Shown piece by piece: positions 13,301-25,759 of a stretch of 64,000 nt of DNA. The translations under genes were made by a program, and so were the position numbers. Source of the DNA: Favolaschia claudopus (taxonomy: Eukaryota; Basidiomycota; Agaricomycetes; Agaricales; Mycenaceae); the NCBI GenBank assembly GCA_037176885.1, contig JAWWNJ010000008.1, forward strand, positions 1,054,001-1,118,000. The letters run 5' to 3'. Numbering within the stretch: position 1 is the first letter of the stretch; each line of letters starts with the position of its first letter. The notes beneath the pieces are model-generated. The model was not told the DNA's origin and did no database searches. It worked only from the letters and a program-made list of their open reading frames with translations.

Positions 13301-15267
13301 GCCTTCAAGCATATGCGACAATCAAAAGTAAAAACCCACCACTTCTCGCCCCCTCGTCCCGTCGCCCCCGAATGAATCTCAAACCGCGTACTCTCCGCGT
13401 GCGCAGGAGGCTTCAAATTACAGTTCTTCACAGCAATCGACCCGCGCGACGCAAACGTCTCGTCGTCCTGGTGCCGGTAATCTGAATAAAATACAGACAT
13501 CAGTGAGCAAACGACATACGGAAGGTGGCACTTACAGCTCAACACTCCCTCCTTGAGCACAAACCACCTCGTATTCCACCCCTTCGCCACATTCGTATAC
13601 TTATTCAGATACCCTCGATGGGCCGGCGGCGCCCTCGGTGCAACCGCAGGAGACTGCTGCAAAAGCGCAGCATCTTGGTTAGTCACTACAAAACAATATC
13701 AAGTCCCGCTGCTTAGCGACCGCGCTATAAACGGAGAGAAGAAGACTCACACTGCCTCAAAAACGCCTTGACCTCGCTATCCCCGGCGCTCGCCCCCCTT
13801 CCCGCCTTAGTAATGACAGTCCCACTCCCATCTCCGCCCGATCCTTGTCCAGGAAGCTTGCCCCGCCGATCACGAACGAAGACATCCGCACCCGCGCGGA
13901 CGGCGAGCTCGAGGAGTCGCAGATCGCGTCTGCGGGCGGCTTCGTGAAGCTGCAAGGAGATACATAGTTAGATTTTTTCGATTGCTAGGAAATAGAGGGA
14001 AACTCGCCAATGTGCGGCCACTGGCGTCGTCGAGATACCCGAGATCCAGATGTTTGGCTCTCGGCGAGCTCAGAAGCGCTATCAGTGCAGGCGGCGGCTG
14101 GCCTTGGGTCTGTCCGAGTAGTTGTGGCGAGGCGGGGTGCGACAAGGAGGGAGAACCGTTGGGCGGAGGCGATAAGATGTACGAGCGAAGGAGCGAGCGG
14201 TAGGATGCGTTGAGGAATGTCCGCGAGTCTATCGTAGGCACGCGAATAAATGGGCGATTCGAAACGAAGCAAGTTGAGGAGCGTACCATCGAAAACTCTG
14301 ATGAGTTCTTTCCCCCGTGCACAATCTCGCGCCGTTCGCCCCTCTTTATCGAGTACGGTGTCGTCGATACCGTCCTGCTCGAGTAGGAGATTAACGATGT
14401 CGGCACGGCCCAGTGAGCCGGCGAGGTGTAAGGGGGTGGTTCCTGAGCCAGGGGGGTGGATCCCGTTGGGAGAGATGGCGCGATGTGAGAGGAGGAGGGT
14501 GACGGTTTCGACTGTAAGATAAAACAATTAACGATTCGTTAGGATTCATGAGAGCATAACAGCCTGTTTGCAAACGAGCCATTGGAGCCATGCAATGGCT
14601 GATTCGCGTTGCGTAATCTGGTGGCCTCCACCCACCAAAACGGGGAGCCTATGGCTACGGCCGCGAATCAGCCATTGCATGGCTCCAATGTGTGCAGCGC
14701 AAGCGCTCTAATCTCGAGAGATCGATCAAGAGCTGTCCGGCTCGACATGCAGACCGAATCCTAGCACAAAAGAGCAATGAGGGGTTACCGCCTTGCCAGG
14801 CGATCCACACACGCCATCCAGAGCCATCCAAAACGCCCACAAAATTTCCTCCAGAATCGAAAATCAAGACTCACGCGAAGCACACCGAATCCCAAGATGC
14901 AGAGCAGCAGCACCCGTGTCGATCTGACTACCAGGCGTGCCCGAGCCCTGACCAGCGCTCTTCCTCTTCTCCTTGCCTATTTCGGTGAGGAACGGGTGAA
15001 TTAGCGTCGGGTCACCTTGAACCACACTATCAGCACCCATGACCTCCTAAAAGGCAGCGCGCACGCACCATTCCGCAACGCGGATAGCAGCTTGACTTGA
15101 TATAAAGGCTCTGAGTTCACTGCTACGTTACACGCAAGCCAATCAGTACAGCTCCATTCGTCTTGCGATTTAGCTGGCGTACCAGGGTCAGAGAGGTTAA
15201 GACTGGAGCCAGGGGATGTCGATGACGGAGTAGATTTCTTTAGCGACGAGGACGTCGAGGACGCCAT
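10376..15267 (-). CDS. Oxysterol-binding protein homologue (ankyrin-PH-ORD, OSH1/2 type)
   Basis: A long sterol/lipid transfer protein working at membrane contact sites. From the N-terminus: a Ser/Thr-rich leader starting MASSTSSSLKKSTPSS (15267); ankyrin repeats (GAAALHLGIRCAS; TTPLHLAGSLGRADIVNLLL; GRTLLHEAARRRDLRLLELA); a PH domain (RGYLNKYTNVAKGWNTRWFV, RFEIHSGATGR, KWWVFT); a long low-complexity linker with acidic and Ser/Pro runs (near 13235-12111); and the ORD lipid-binding domain with DLTRISFPVFFNEPTSMLQR, the signature EQVSHHPPISA (near 11460-11430) and FMGKSFEIRPTG. It ends PIFIDEPDFMR. An upstream in-frame ATG at 15309 is a possible alternative start. One intron of about 350 bp near 14873-14521 carries a foldback repeat. 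The intron near 14007-13951 appears to use GC-AG ends. The domain order matches yeast Osh1/Osh2; an FFAT motif was not confirmed. Confidence 0.92.
14580..14690. repeat. Perfect 29-bp inverted repeat (foldback) in OSBP intron
   Basis: Bases 14580-14608 are the exact reverse complement of 14662-14690; the 53-bp spacer also pairs imperfectly next to the arms. Each arm contains its own small palindrome (agccat...atggct). The whole 111-bp unit sits inside a roughly 350-bp intron between the two ankyrin-coding exons. It could be a very short foldback/MITE-like element or a structured intron segment. No clear target-site duplication is visible. Confidence 0.85.
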
Positions 15268-18200
15268 AGGCGGCGGCGCTGGGGTCGACAGATGGGCGGG
15301 GTGAAGCAAAAGATTTGGGGAGATCTAAGTAAAGCCTGGTGACACGTGCGCTGGCCTTCCGGAGATCACTGCCAGTGCCAGCGAAGGCCTTTGCTGATGC
15401 GTTGCTCAACGGCGTTGACGATGCTGGCGAGTGGAGACCCTCACCCCGACAAGAGAGAACAGGCTGAACCGTTACGCGGTCCCATTACGTTTGCGCGTGT
15501 TGCTTCAATTGCAATTTCATAAAAATGCGCGCGGGCGCTAAAGAACTCTGTAGTGTCTAGCAAAAAAAATCCATAGCGACCTAGCTCTCAAAGAATATGC
15601 TATGGACTACAGGCTACAGCGCGAACCGATACATTGCAAGGTGAGCTAATTGCAGCAAAAGTTCTGTGTGGGGAGCATTTAGGGGGGAGGAAATGTTAAG
15701 TGATTCACGATGAGAATGAAAGCCTGAAGCACCGGCAAATGCCTTGCACGGAATACACGCACTGGGGACTAGTGGGGACGCGGTCAACGTTGGAGGCTCC
15801 AGGATCAGTTTGAGACAGTACTACGCCGGGGAAGTATGTAATGCGACATGGGTGCACCATGAAACCTCGGATGAGTCGTTGTCAGCTTTGTTTTGGAACG
15901 GTACGGATGAAGGCTGATGAGACCTCACACGTACTGCGTATCCCGTTTATCAAGAGCGTGTGCGCTAGCGTCCAAACGTAATTCTTCAGTGCGATTTATC
16001 CAAAGGTCTCCACCCGTGCGGACCATGAGAGGAGGGACCAACGTGATAGGAAGCTTGAAAACAGCGGCGACATGAGATGTGTGTGTCCGCTGACGGAGTG
16101 AAGGGACAAGGTATGGCTCGGTCTTGAGAATGAGTTGTAGAGACAAACGAGCACAGACAGCGACGAAGAATCCGGGAGTGGCAATTGTATAACAGGGAGC
16201 TTTCCGGGCAGCACTTCCCCCACAGAACAACACTTCGGAAGTCGTATTATCGAGTTTCAGATACGGTATCGATGAAGGGCTTGCAACATCTCGATTTTTT
16301 CAGCGTACGAAGAACCCAAATCGCAAGAAAAGAATCCATCTTCGCCGGCTAGAATAGACCCTGAGTACCACCCAACAAGGCTTCAAGTCCAGTAAGTACG
16401 CCAAAGTTCACCAGAACCGCACTAGTCGTTTGCTCAGGCCAGGACAGTAGGTAGTAACGACGCAGCGAGTCAGACTGCGAGCCTTTGACAAAGTCCAGAA
16501 GGCGCATCGCGGTCTACATGCTCGCAGCGCCGAGAGCGGCGAGGTCCTCATCCGTCTTCTAAGACTTCTGGCATGGCGGGAGGGCGAGACGCTGGAGGAA
16601 ATGGGGCTGCTTTGACGGGGGTCCTACTTAGGAGGGCGGGAAAGGTTTCCAGGATAGGGACGAGCGAGAACATTGTAGCTGTTGCTGCCTGCTTTCGTCG
16701 GCTCGACCAAGATTCAGACAACGAAGGAGGTAAGTGAAGGACCAAAAGGATTCTGGGAGCAGCTCAGCAGGCACAGTTGAGCGGAGTTTGGCGGAGTTTC
16801 AAGTTACGGTGACCGGGCCGGATGACGGCACCTTCCTCTTTCAGACGCGAGCGGTTGTTTGTTTGGCTCAGTGGCTGTGTTGCACTCACTCCACTGTACT
16901 CCTAGGCCTGCTTCTCATGCTGAGGCTTTAGTTCCACATGAAATTTGCCTCGTGCTGTCAACCTGCCGACTAGCAAAGGATCTGGACGTGTCGATGACTT
17001 TGCTCGACCTTGCTCGATTTATTGGATGGTTCCTGATGGTCAATGCTGATGGTTCACCGTTCACTGCAGTTGGAACGAAAGTTTGGTGGCTGGTACTCAC
17101 GCGCAGATCGATGGCAACTCTACTGAGCAAGGATTAAGAGGTATCCGAGCTACTCGAGGCAGGATCTCTCCCCGGCTGCGACAACTGCACTTTGGTCATC
17201 AACTCGTTGGGTGGCATCTCCTTTTCGCTAGCGGGGTCAAATCTGGTCAAATTGTATAACCCGTTCTCTCAATTGCAACATAGGTGATGACTCATGCGAC
17301 GGTCTCGCGCCGGAGAGCGACGCCGAACGAGAAACACTCTATCATTCCATACTTGCATAGACTTGCATTCTAGTCTAATACGCTCACTCATCCAACAATG
17401 AACATCATCTCAACTCGAGTCAAACTCCAGTACCTTTTTCTGCTTTCCTCCCACGCATCGATGTGATCACCGTGCGATCTTCGAGGATCTTCCTCGAACA
17501 TCATTTGCGAATCAGGTACGTGTTTCGACTATCAAGGCAAGGCTGCAATTACTGTAACATTCCAATATTCAGTTGAGGTACTGTCGGCTCCGCTTCTGGG
17601 CTGTGCAGTCTAAACTTTCGAACTCTTGTTGTATGGAATAACGAAAGCTGAAGTAGTAAGCTTTTGCTCCAAGTCTTTCCTTAGACTTACGAGTGGAGTG
17701 ACCAGCGTCTGTTACAAGGTCTTTTGACACAAAGCTTAGGCCGATAAGCTCATCGGTATATGTTTGCTTTCGACGGGTATACTCCTCCGCACACGCGTGA
17801 GCCTTCCATGGTCAAATCAGTGGAACCCAAACCCCCAAACCCAACAGCGGCGGCCACACGAAAGACAGAAGATGAAGAATTTCATTCGGCGACGAAAGGA
17901 AAAATTCCGCAATGGGGAAGGTCTGAATTTGAAATGAGTCATCTCATTCTTTCCGTGGATTCAATTTTGTTGCCAAGCCGAATCAACTTTTCTGCCAAGA
18001 CACACAGAAATGCAGCGAGTCTTTTGTTATACAATACGACGCTGCAAATACGTTCTAGCGCGTTCTGGTGAAAGCCTCCTGGACGCCAAGCCCGGCGCCA
18101 TCGCAACCATCATAATATTTCCTCTCTTGTCGAGGTTGAAACAGGCACCTCTTCCGCTTCCTCGTTTAATTTTCGCGACCTCCGTTGCATACCTTGTGCT

Positions 18201-18534
18201 TTGCTCACCGGAAGCGAGTTCCGACCCACTTCCGACGCTCAGGCTCCCAGGCCTCTCAGCTCCTCTCAGGCGATTGGCCTTCGAACCGTAATCATTCTCG
18301 GTCTGATGGGTCTCTAGCTGCTTATTTTGTTTTCCTGCATTCTCCTGGCCAGCTGTTGAGGCGCCGTGCGCTCTCGTCGCTTCCGGTCTTCCGCACAACA
18401 GATCTGCAACTGAATTCCTCATCAACTGAACAACTCAACAGTCAGCATGGACCGCCGGATGTAGCCGGATGTCGAGGTCCATATAATAAAGACTTGAATC
18501 CTGAACTCATGTCGCCCCCACGCTGCTCTTGAAG
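15268..18534. other. Gene-poor region between OSBP and GH55
   Basis: About 3.3 kb in which I find no supported gene. Several reading frames of 65-130 codons exist on both strands (15925-16233 minus, 16734-16931 plus, 17760-18071 plus, 18027-18425 minus), but none resembles a known family or extends through plausible splice sites. The right end is the GH55 promoter. The rest may hold decayed sequence. Confidence 0.4.
18481..18490 (+). promoter_or_regulatory. TATA-like box of GH55 gene
   Basis: The sequence atataataaa lies 45-54 bp before the GH55 start codon at 18535, a reasonable position for a TATA element with a short leader. Confidence 0.5.
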
Positions 18535-21500
18535 ATGTGGTTCAAGGCTGCGTTGCAGTCTTTGGCTGCGCTTTCAATATTCATTCACTCCGCTCAGTCA
18601 ACATGTTCGGGAGTTGTACCACAGGCATCCTCAAGCGGTTTGTCTATTCGCCTCACCCTCGTTGTTTGCGTGTCTGATTTTCTTCGCGTGCATTAGACAA
18701 ATTCTGGATGGAGAACGGTGGGCTCCATACTCGGGGTACGAGCGCGTATAATCCAGGCTACAAGGTATGCTCTAAACCAACTTGTCGGTTACGAATTCGC
18801 ACTCATTACATCGATATAGGTGTTCCGCAACGTGAAAAGTTATGGGGTGCGTAATGCTCGAGAACGCAATTCATAATCTGAACTAGGACGACTACATAGG
18901 CGGTAGGCAATGGAGTGGCCGGTAAGTCCACCGCGTCCGATTCTTTTGCGTCGATTAAATCTTCGTAGATGATACCGATGCTATCAACAAGGCTATCAGT
19001 GGTATGTACATCGGGGGGCGAATCGTACAATCCAATTGATGGAATTGCTAGATGGTGGCCGGTGTGGACAGGGCTGCAAGTCCTCGACTGTACGTGTTAA
19101 ATCGACCTTTTTCGTGCGATGTTTGACTTGGAAATTCGGCAGATCTCTCCCGCGATCATATATTTCCCTGCCGGAACTGTATGTTTCTTGCGGATCGACT
19201 TGGGTAACATTGATTTATTTCGCACAGTATCGCGTCACCAAACCAATTGTCCCGTACGTGAATTTTCGCAAGAATTGTGAACCACTCGCTCACTCGGTAC
19301 AGATTCTATTTCACTTCTCTGTAAGTTTAACACCGATCATTCCATGATTATTGTTTATGATTGCCACCAGGGTCGGAGACTATAAAAACAAACCTGTTCT
19401 CAAAGCGGCTTCCAACTTTGTCGGAGTTGCAGTCATTGGTATGTTAACGCTGCGTTATCAAAACGCTCGTGTCTGATACACTCTGATTAGATGCGGATCC
19501 TTATGTTCCTGGTCAGTCGAATCCTGACGGTTCCGGAATAAATTGGTGGCAGAACCAAAACGTTTGTCTTTTTTCGAAATCGTCGACAACACTGATTCTG
19601 TTGTAGAATTTCTTCCGATCCGTTCGAAACTTTGTTATCGATGTCACCTCTATGCCCTCCTCGACGAAGGCGACTGGCATCCACTGGCAGGTCGGCCAGG
19701 CTACGTCTCTCATCAATCTCGACTTCAAGATGATCAGAGCCACCGAAGACTCAAGCACCCAGCATCAGGGGTAAGTTTTTACTTGCATTTGCCGGTGGTG
19801 ACGGAATTGATGGAATGTCTAGTTTGTTCTCTGAGAATGGATCCGGCGGGTTCATGTCCGACCTCACTTTCGATGGGTACGTCGTAGCATCTTACTACGG
19901 GTAGATGGGGAATGAATGTCGAATTATGCAGAGGTCTATACGGCATGTGGATTTCCAACCAGCAATTCACCATCCGTAATGTGAAGATCACCAACGCTGG
20001 GACGGCTATCTTCGAGGCTTGGAACTGGGGATTTACTTGGCACAACATTGATATCGAGTGCGTAGCTTGACTCATTCAGTCATCTTTCTACTTACTCATT
20101 ATGCAGAAACTGTCTCGTTGGGTTCGATATCCTCACCGGCGGTCTAACGCTAGCGACTCAGGCAAGTTGAGATTGTTTGAAAGAGCACTAAAATCTCACG
20201 AATTGCTCAGAGTACTGGCGGTGTTCTCATCGTCGATTCGTGGATAAAGAATGTTGTGATCGGAATTCGGGTAAGCGCTCAGAGTTCAAGTTACGTTTAC
20301 AGCTGAGATCTTTTCAACAGACGTCCAGCAGCCAGCCCTCCAAGCTTGGCGGATCGGTTGTTCTGGACCAAGTTCAGTTCTCAAACATCATTTCAGCCAA
20401 CATCCAGGACAACAGTGGTGTTGTTATGGCCGCGAACGCCAACTACGGTGATCAATATTTCCAAGGAAATGTGTATAGTGGTCCGTATCGAACTGGCCTT
20501 GAAGTTGCACGCCATCGTTGAAGCTTTTCGCACCAGGAGTAACGAAGAGTTATAAACGCGGAACCTTCCATCCTTCAACGCACAGATCAGCGTCTTTGGT
20601 GAACGCATTTGGTGCGTATTTCTCCAGGTCGCGACCCCAATATCAAGACTACAAGGACGTCCGTACGTGCTGTTCAGTTGTAATTCTACGTACATCATTT
20701 GACCTCATCAATGCCCAGAATTCCAAAGCGTCAAGGACATTGGCAAAGCTGCTGGAGATGGGGTCACGGACGATACTGCTGCGATTAACTCCTTCCTCCA
20801 AAATGTATGTTTATTTCCACTGCACGCTGTACTCCTCGCTAAAGATGATCTCCAGTATGGCGGATGCTATATTCTCTGTAAGAAAGCGACACATATTCTT
20901 CATTACTTATACTTACCTATTGTTTAGTGTTCGAAGCCGGCACATACCTTGTCACAGACACCATCGTCGTCCCGCCGAATACAATCATCGTTGGTGAAAT
21001 GTTCTCCACCATTCTAGGAAGTGGTTCCAAGTTTGCCGACCAAAAGAACCCTCGCCCGGTTCTCAAAGTGAGTCCAGATCACCTAACGCTTTCTTGATAC
21101 TGATTTGATGAAGGTCGGAAATCCCGGCGACACTGGTGTGGTCGAGATAAGTGACATGGTCATCGCGACCACTGGTGGCTCCGCTGGCGCGATCGGGATT
21201 CAATGGAACATCAAGGCGAGCAAGCAAGGCTCGGCTGGAATGTGGGATGTCCACGTCCGTCTTGGCGGAGCAAAGGTCAGCGTCAGCGTAAGTTGGAGAG
21301 ACTTTTCTTGACTCGATTCTGCTCAGGGCACCAATATCAATGCTGCCAACTGCCCTACGTCGACGACAAACTTGAAGTGCGCCTCAGCATTCCTCGGGTT
21401 CCACATCACGCGCTCGGGTTCAGGATATTTCGAGGTTTGTGGCCACCTGATCTCATCAGCTTTATGTCTGAATTCGCCATAGAATGTCTGGGTTTGGAAC

Positions 21501-23860
21501 GCAGGTCCGTTGAGAGCATCTTATATTTCACTGTGGAATCGAACATGCCGTGGTAGATCATGATTTGGATGATCCGGCGGAATCCAAGATCAACTCTTTC
21601 AGTGCGCGCGGTATCTTGGTCGAGTCCACTGCAGCCGTGTTCCTCGTCGGCACTGCTTCTGAGCACCATGTGAGTCCATTTATCTTAAATTCTCTTTATT
21701 ATACCCACACCATTTAAAAGGTTATCTATCAATACGCCTTCAATAAAGCTCGGAACGTTTGGGCCGGTTTGATCCAAACTGAGACACCATATTTCCATCC
21801 GACGCCTCAGCCTCCCGCGCCGTTCTCCATAAACTCGAACTATGGGGACCCTCCCGGGACATTTTCGGACGCGTGGGGCGTAGTGATCACACTGTCATCC
21901 GATATTTTCATTTATGGCGCGGGCCTGTATAGTTTCTTTAAGGTGAATGCGCTTGTTCAAGGTCTAATACCGCCTGCTGATAATTTTTCCCTCTACTTCC
22001 AGACGTACTCCCAGGTAGATACACTATCTTCCATTTGCATTTCTCACTGAGCGTTCAACAGGATTGCGTACCCAACCGAAATTGTCAAGATAACATGCTC
22101 TTGATCGACCAACAGTCTGCTGATGTCGCCATATTCCAACTTACTACGGCTGGAGCCACGAACATGCTGTCATACAATAATGTCTCCGTGGCAAAGCAAG
22201 CCGACAACATCAATGGCTTTGCGAGCACTGTGACATTTTGGGAGACCTCTCACAGTGTTCCTCAGGGCCAGTGCGGGGTTGCACGCCGCGCACTCGAGCC
22301 ATACAATGCTCCCATTATTCTCCGACGCTTTGACCTCCTTACCAGGCAGTCAGAGGACTATCTCTACTTTTGGAATACTCCCGCGAGGATTGACACAGAG
22401 CTCATGGTCGGAGCGATGGAGGATGATGGTATACGCCGTCGTCCGCGTCGGAATTGTGTTTTCTATGTCAACCAGCAAAACGTTGATCCCTCCGACCCCA
22501 ATTATGCGCGAACTCGCGCTATCCAGTTTGCAGCTATCATGAATGCGGCGGACCCTGGCGGTGACTACGTACGTCTTTCTTATACTCACAGTTTCGCGCG
22601 ATTTGACTCTTCATTTGTACAGCACACTCTCTGTACGTTTATTTGCGACATTCTGCGTATTGAAAACTAACCTCGTTGGCAGACGATGTCTACGATAATG
22701 CAGCAGCGTTCACCGACACGGAGGATCCGATGCGCTCTGCCAATGTTGGCGGGAACAGACGCAACTGGTTCCGTCTCACCTCTGAACGATTTGCACTGCT
22801 TTGCGAGGGAGAAGTCTTCTTGATTGTCGAGGAGCAACCTGCTACGGTGCGCTTTTTTGTCTGTTGGATTTTTCTTTACTCAAGCACCCATTCCCTAGAT
22901 CTGGCCCGATGCTATCTGGGTGACACACGAAGAGCCTGCGATTCTGAGAAACGGTTTGGTCACTCGGATTACAGAAATTCGCCCTTCAGACATCGGGGTC
23001 GCCTTGGCAAGCAACAATGATACTCGTGAGTCTTAGGTTGAAGCTTTCACACAAGAGATCGCCACTAATACTTCATCTATCAGGTTGGATTACACCGCAC
23101 AACTATCGTGGGTCGAATTGTTTTACCATGAGACGCATGCTGATCGATTTTCTAAGGTGGTCATCAACCTCCCGGCGCCATCCCGCGTCGCGACGACGAG
23201 AAGCTTGAGCTCGACGAGTGTGCTGTCATCGATCCTGACAAAGCTGGCAAGAAATGGGACGCATATCCAGAGGTCGGCGGTGATATTGCGCCATACAAGG
23301 ACTTCGGCGGGTGCACGATGCATATTCATCAATGGGGTGAGTTTTCAACAAATTCCTTCGACCCATCGAATTCTGACTCTTCTCAAGGCTCTTCCAGCGG
23401 CGGAGGTACGAGTCTTACCCGCTAGCTTCATCGCAGCGCAAAGATGACTAACGCGCAAGAGCACAGGTGGCCCCTTCGATCCGCCTCCGGGCCAGGAATC
23501 GTATTCCGTTGAGGTTACTCTCTACGATAACGGACCGACGCACAAGATTGGCTTCCTTACCCGCACAGTTGCGCCCGTAAACATGACTTCCAAGCTCGAC
23601 AGGTACTTCATTGTCACGGCAGATGGAGAGAAAGGACCCCTGCACTTTACTCTCGGTGACCAGAAATGGCAGTCCGACGATGGAAGCTGCTCTGTTGGCG
23701 GTTGGGTTAGTGGAACTGCCAATTTCCTTCTTTAAATGTTAGTGTTGATTTCGCGTTACAGGACCACGGGGAGGATCGCCAAATGGACTGCGGCTTTAGA
23801 TGCGACTGGATGGGTGGTGATTCAACTGACCACACACCGCCTGAGATATGGTACGCGTGA
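18535..23860 (+). CDS. GH55 exo-beta-1,3-glucanase with extra C-terminal region
   Basis: A secreted glucan 1,3-beta-glucosidase that attacks beta-1,3-glucans such as laminarin and fungal wall glucan. MWFKAALQSLAALSIFIHSA (18535) is a signal peptide. The first beta-helix (pectate-lyase-3 type) begins VKSYGAVGNGVADDTDAINK and contains GLFSENGSGGFMSDLTFDG and GMWISNQQFTIRNVKITNA. The second begins VKDIGKAAGDGVTDDTAAIN, with GTYLVTDTIVVPPNTIIVG and SAFLGFHITRSGSGYFE. The usual family end falls near ADNINGFASTVTFW (about 22240). The frame then continues without a stop into roughly 420 further codons over several exons, including ILRRFDLLTRQSEDYLYFW, NVGGNRRNWFRLTSERFALL, VTLYDNGPTHKIGFLTRTV and GGWDHGEDRQMDCGFRCDW, ending PPEIWYA. 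I do not recognise that part. It could be a fused domain or a second gene whose start was missed. More than fifteen short introns; borders approximate. Confidence 0.85.
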
Positions 23861-25759
23861 GAATCTCAGCAGTAAGGAAAATGTTTCGTTATTCTTCGGG
23901 GCTTCGTCTGTTCATAGGGAATTCAATAATATTTGTGTAATTACGGATACTTTATCTCATTTTGTTCCGCTCTCAACTGGCGAGCAAGTCCATGAAACAG
24001 CGAACTCGCTCCCCAACTTCAATTCAATCATTCGGCATCGCGTAACGTCGCATCAGGTGACCGCGTCCGTCACGCTTCTATAGAAAGTATGTATGCTTCC
24101 AAGATGCTCCTGCTTTGCTTCCTCTCAGCGTCTTCCCAGAAATCAATTGGATTCGCATGAGCTCGAACTAACATGAAGGTGCACGTGTCAGCTAGGGCCA
24201 CGATTTCTCGATGCCTTCTATCCAGGTTGCAGGAACACCAAGTTCAAAGACTGTTCAGTGAATTCGGGTTACTTTAGTACATGTCGGAAGATATACAAAA
24301 GTTGGCGGCAATACTATTTTCTCTGAAACAGGTACAGCCATCGAGGAAGCGGAAATCAAGCCCAACATTGAATGACACGAACCATCAGTGTTGGCCAGTT
24401 GAACAGTTTTCACGGAATATTCAAGTTATATATTTCATTGCGAACAGAAAAACATGAGCTCAAGTCATACTCGAGAGTCATAGTACAGTTGAACATAGCA
24501 TGTAGTATCTTACCCAAATTCCATGCATCTTGTTCAACTCGACGCACGAATTTGTTTGTGGGACTGCTTGCCTTTGACTACTTTAACTTGGGTACTGGTA
24601 TCGCATCCAGCGCGCCATTTCGATCCAATATATGCCCAGCTTGAACGTTGAACTGTTTGAACCTGCACTTCAACTTGAATTGCGTCAATTTTCAACAATT
24701 TTTAGCAGCCAAGGCTGCGTCATTGTGCCTGACACTTGTGGCGGTGAAGGTTCTCATCAGCGAATTGCAACATGCCGTCGGCAATGTCCATATCCGGAAT
24801 TCTGGTTCTACAGTGCGATCACAGGCAAACCCTGAAGTTCCTCAGTCCTGAGACTGCGGAGCGGGGTGTCGCACCAAATTGCCGCCGCATCGTGGAACCC
24901 AGTGCGATTCTGCGAATTCTCTCCATCAAACAAAAATAGCGAAGCCGCCGAAAGCCGCCGAGCCACTGTGATAGAACTTGAAAAATAGATGTAGCTCATC
25001 CTATATGTCGGAAGATCCTATTCTTGGAACAAATTGGTATGAAAATAGACTCAACCAAAGATAGATTGAGCATTGCCGATACCGTGCGCTTTGGATTTTG
25101 CTGTCTTGACGTTGTGCAGAGGCAAGTACGCAGAGGTACGCAGGTGGTTGTACATAGATAAAGGCCGAGGCCTGTCGAGACGGTTGGCGCGAAGCCGGAT
25201 GATATGTGGAGTAACGCTGCGGAGCCAGCGTGTAGGGTGTCACCCTGTCACAATCATCTTTGGTAAATTCTTCCCGACCCCCGTTTCTTCGTTGGCTCAG
25301 TTGTGGCTCAGAATATATTAATAGAAAGTTCTCAAGTACGAGCAGCTGGTACCAAGGGGCATACTTCTGGATAGACGACAGATAGGGCAGTGGAAGGATG
25401 TGGCACGAATGGTTTGAGCTAAATTTACGAAGGTACAGGTTGCCTATCATATCACCAACAATGTCGGTTGCTGCTGATCACTCACCGCTATGCATTCTTA
25501 GAATAGCTCGTTCCCACTGTTTGTCCTATACGTCGGTTGCGCAGCCGCTTTCTCGTCTTTTCTCCCTATCGCGCCAGGTCGTGTGCCACCGAATTTCATT
25601 GTTTGTTGCTTCTTTCACTCTTTCTTTCCGTCTGTTCGCCTTTAGGCTCTCTTTAGAGAGTTGCGGATTGCTATCCGGGCACACGACCACCTTTCATACT
25701 TGCTAGTGCGATATCTCCTCCGAATACTCTTTCTATAGCTCACTTGCAGCGAACAAGTC
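23861..25759. other. Intergenic region GH55 / Stealth
   Basis: About 1.9 kb with only short unsupported reading frames. The right end, rich in pyrimidines (near 25440-25750), is the likely promoter and leader of the Stealth gene. No element termini or repeats were seen. Confidence 0.4.

Noticed and set aside
15925..16233. A 102-codon minus-strand frame as a small gene
   Set aside because: No family resemblance, an overlapping alternative frame of similar length, and no supporting splice sites.
17760..18425. Overlapping frames upstream of GH55 on both strands
   Set aside because: They lie in the GH55 promoter region, overlap each other and look like random low-complexity coding.
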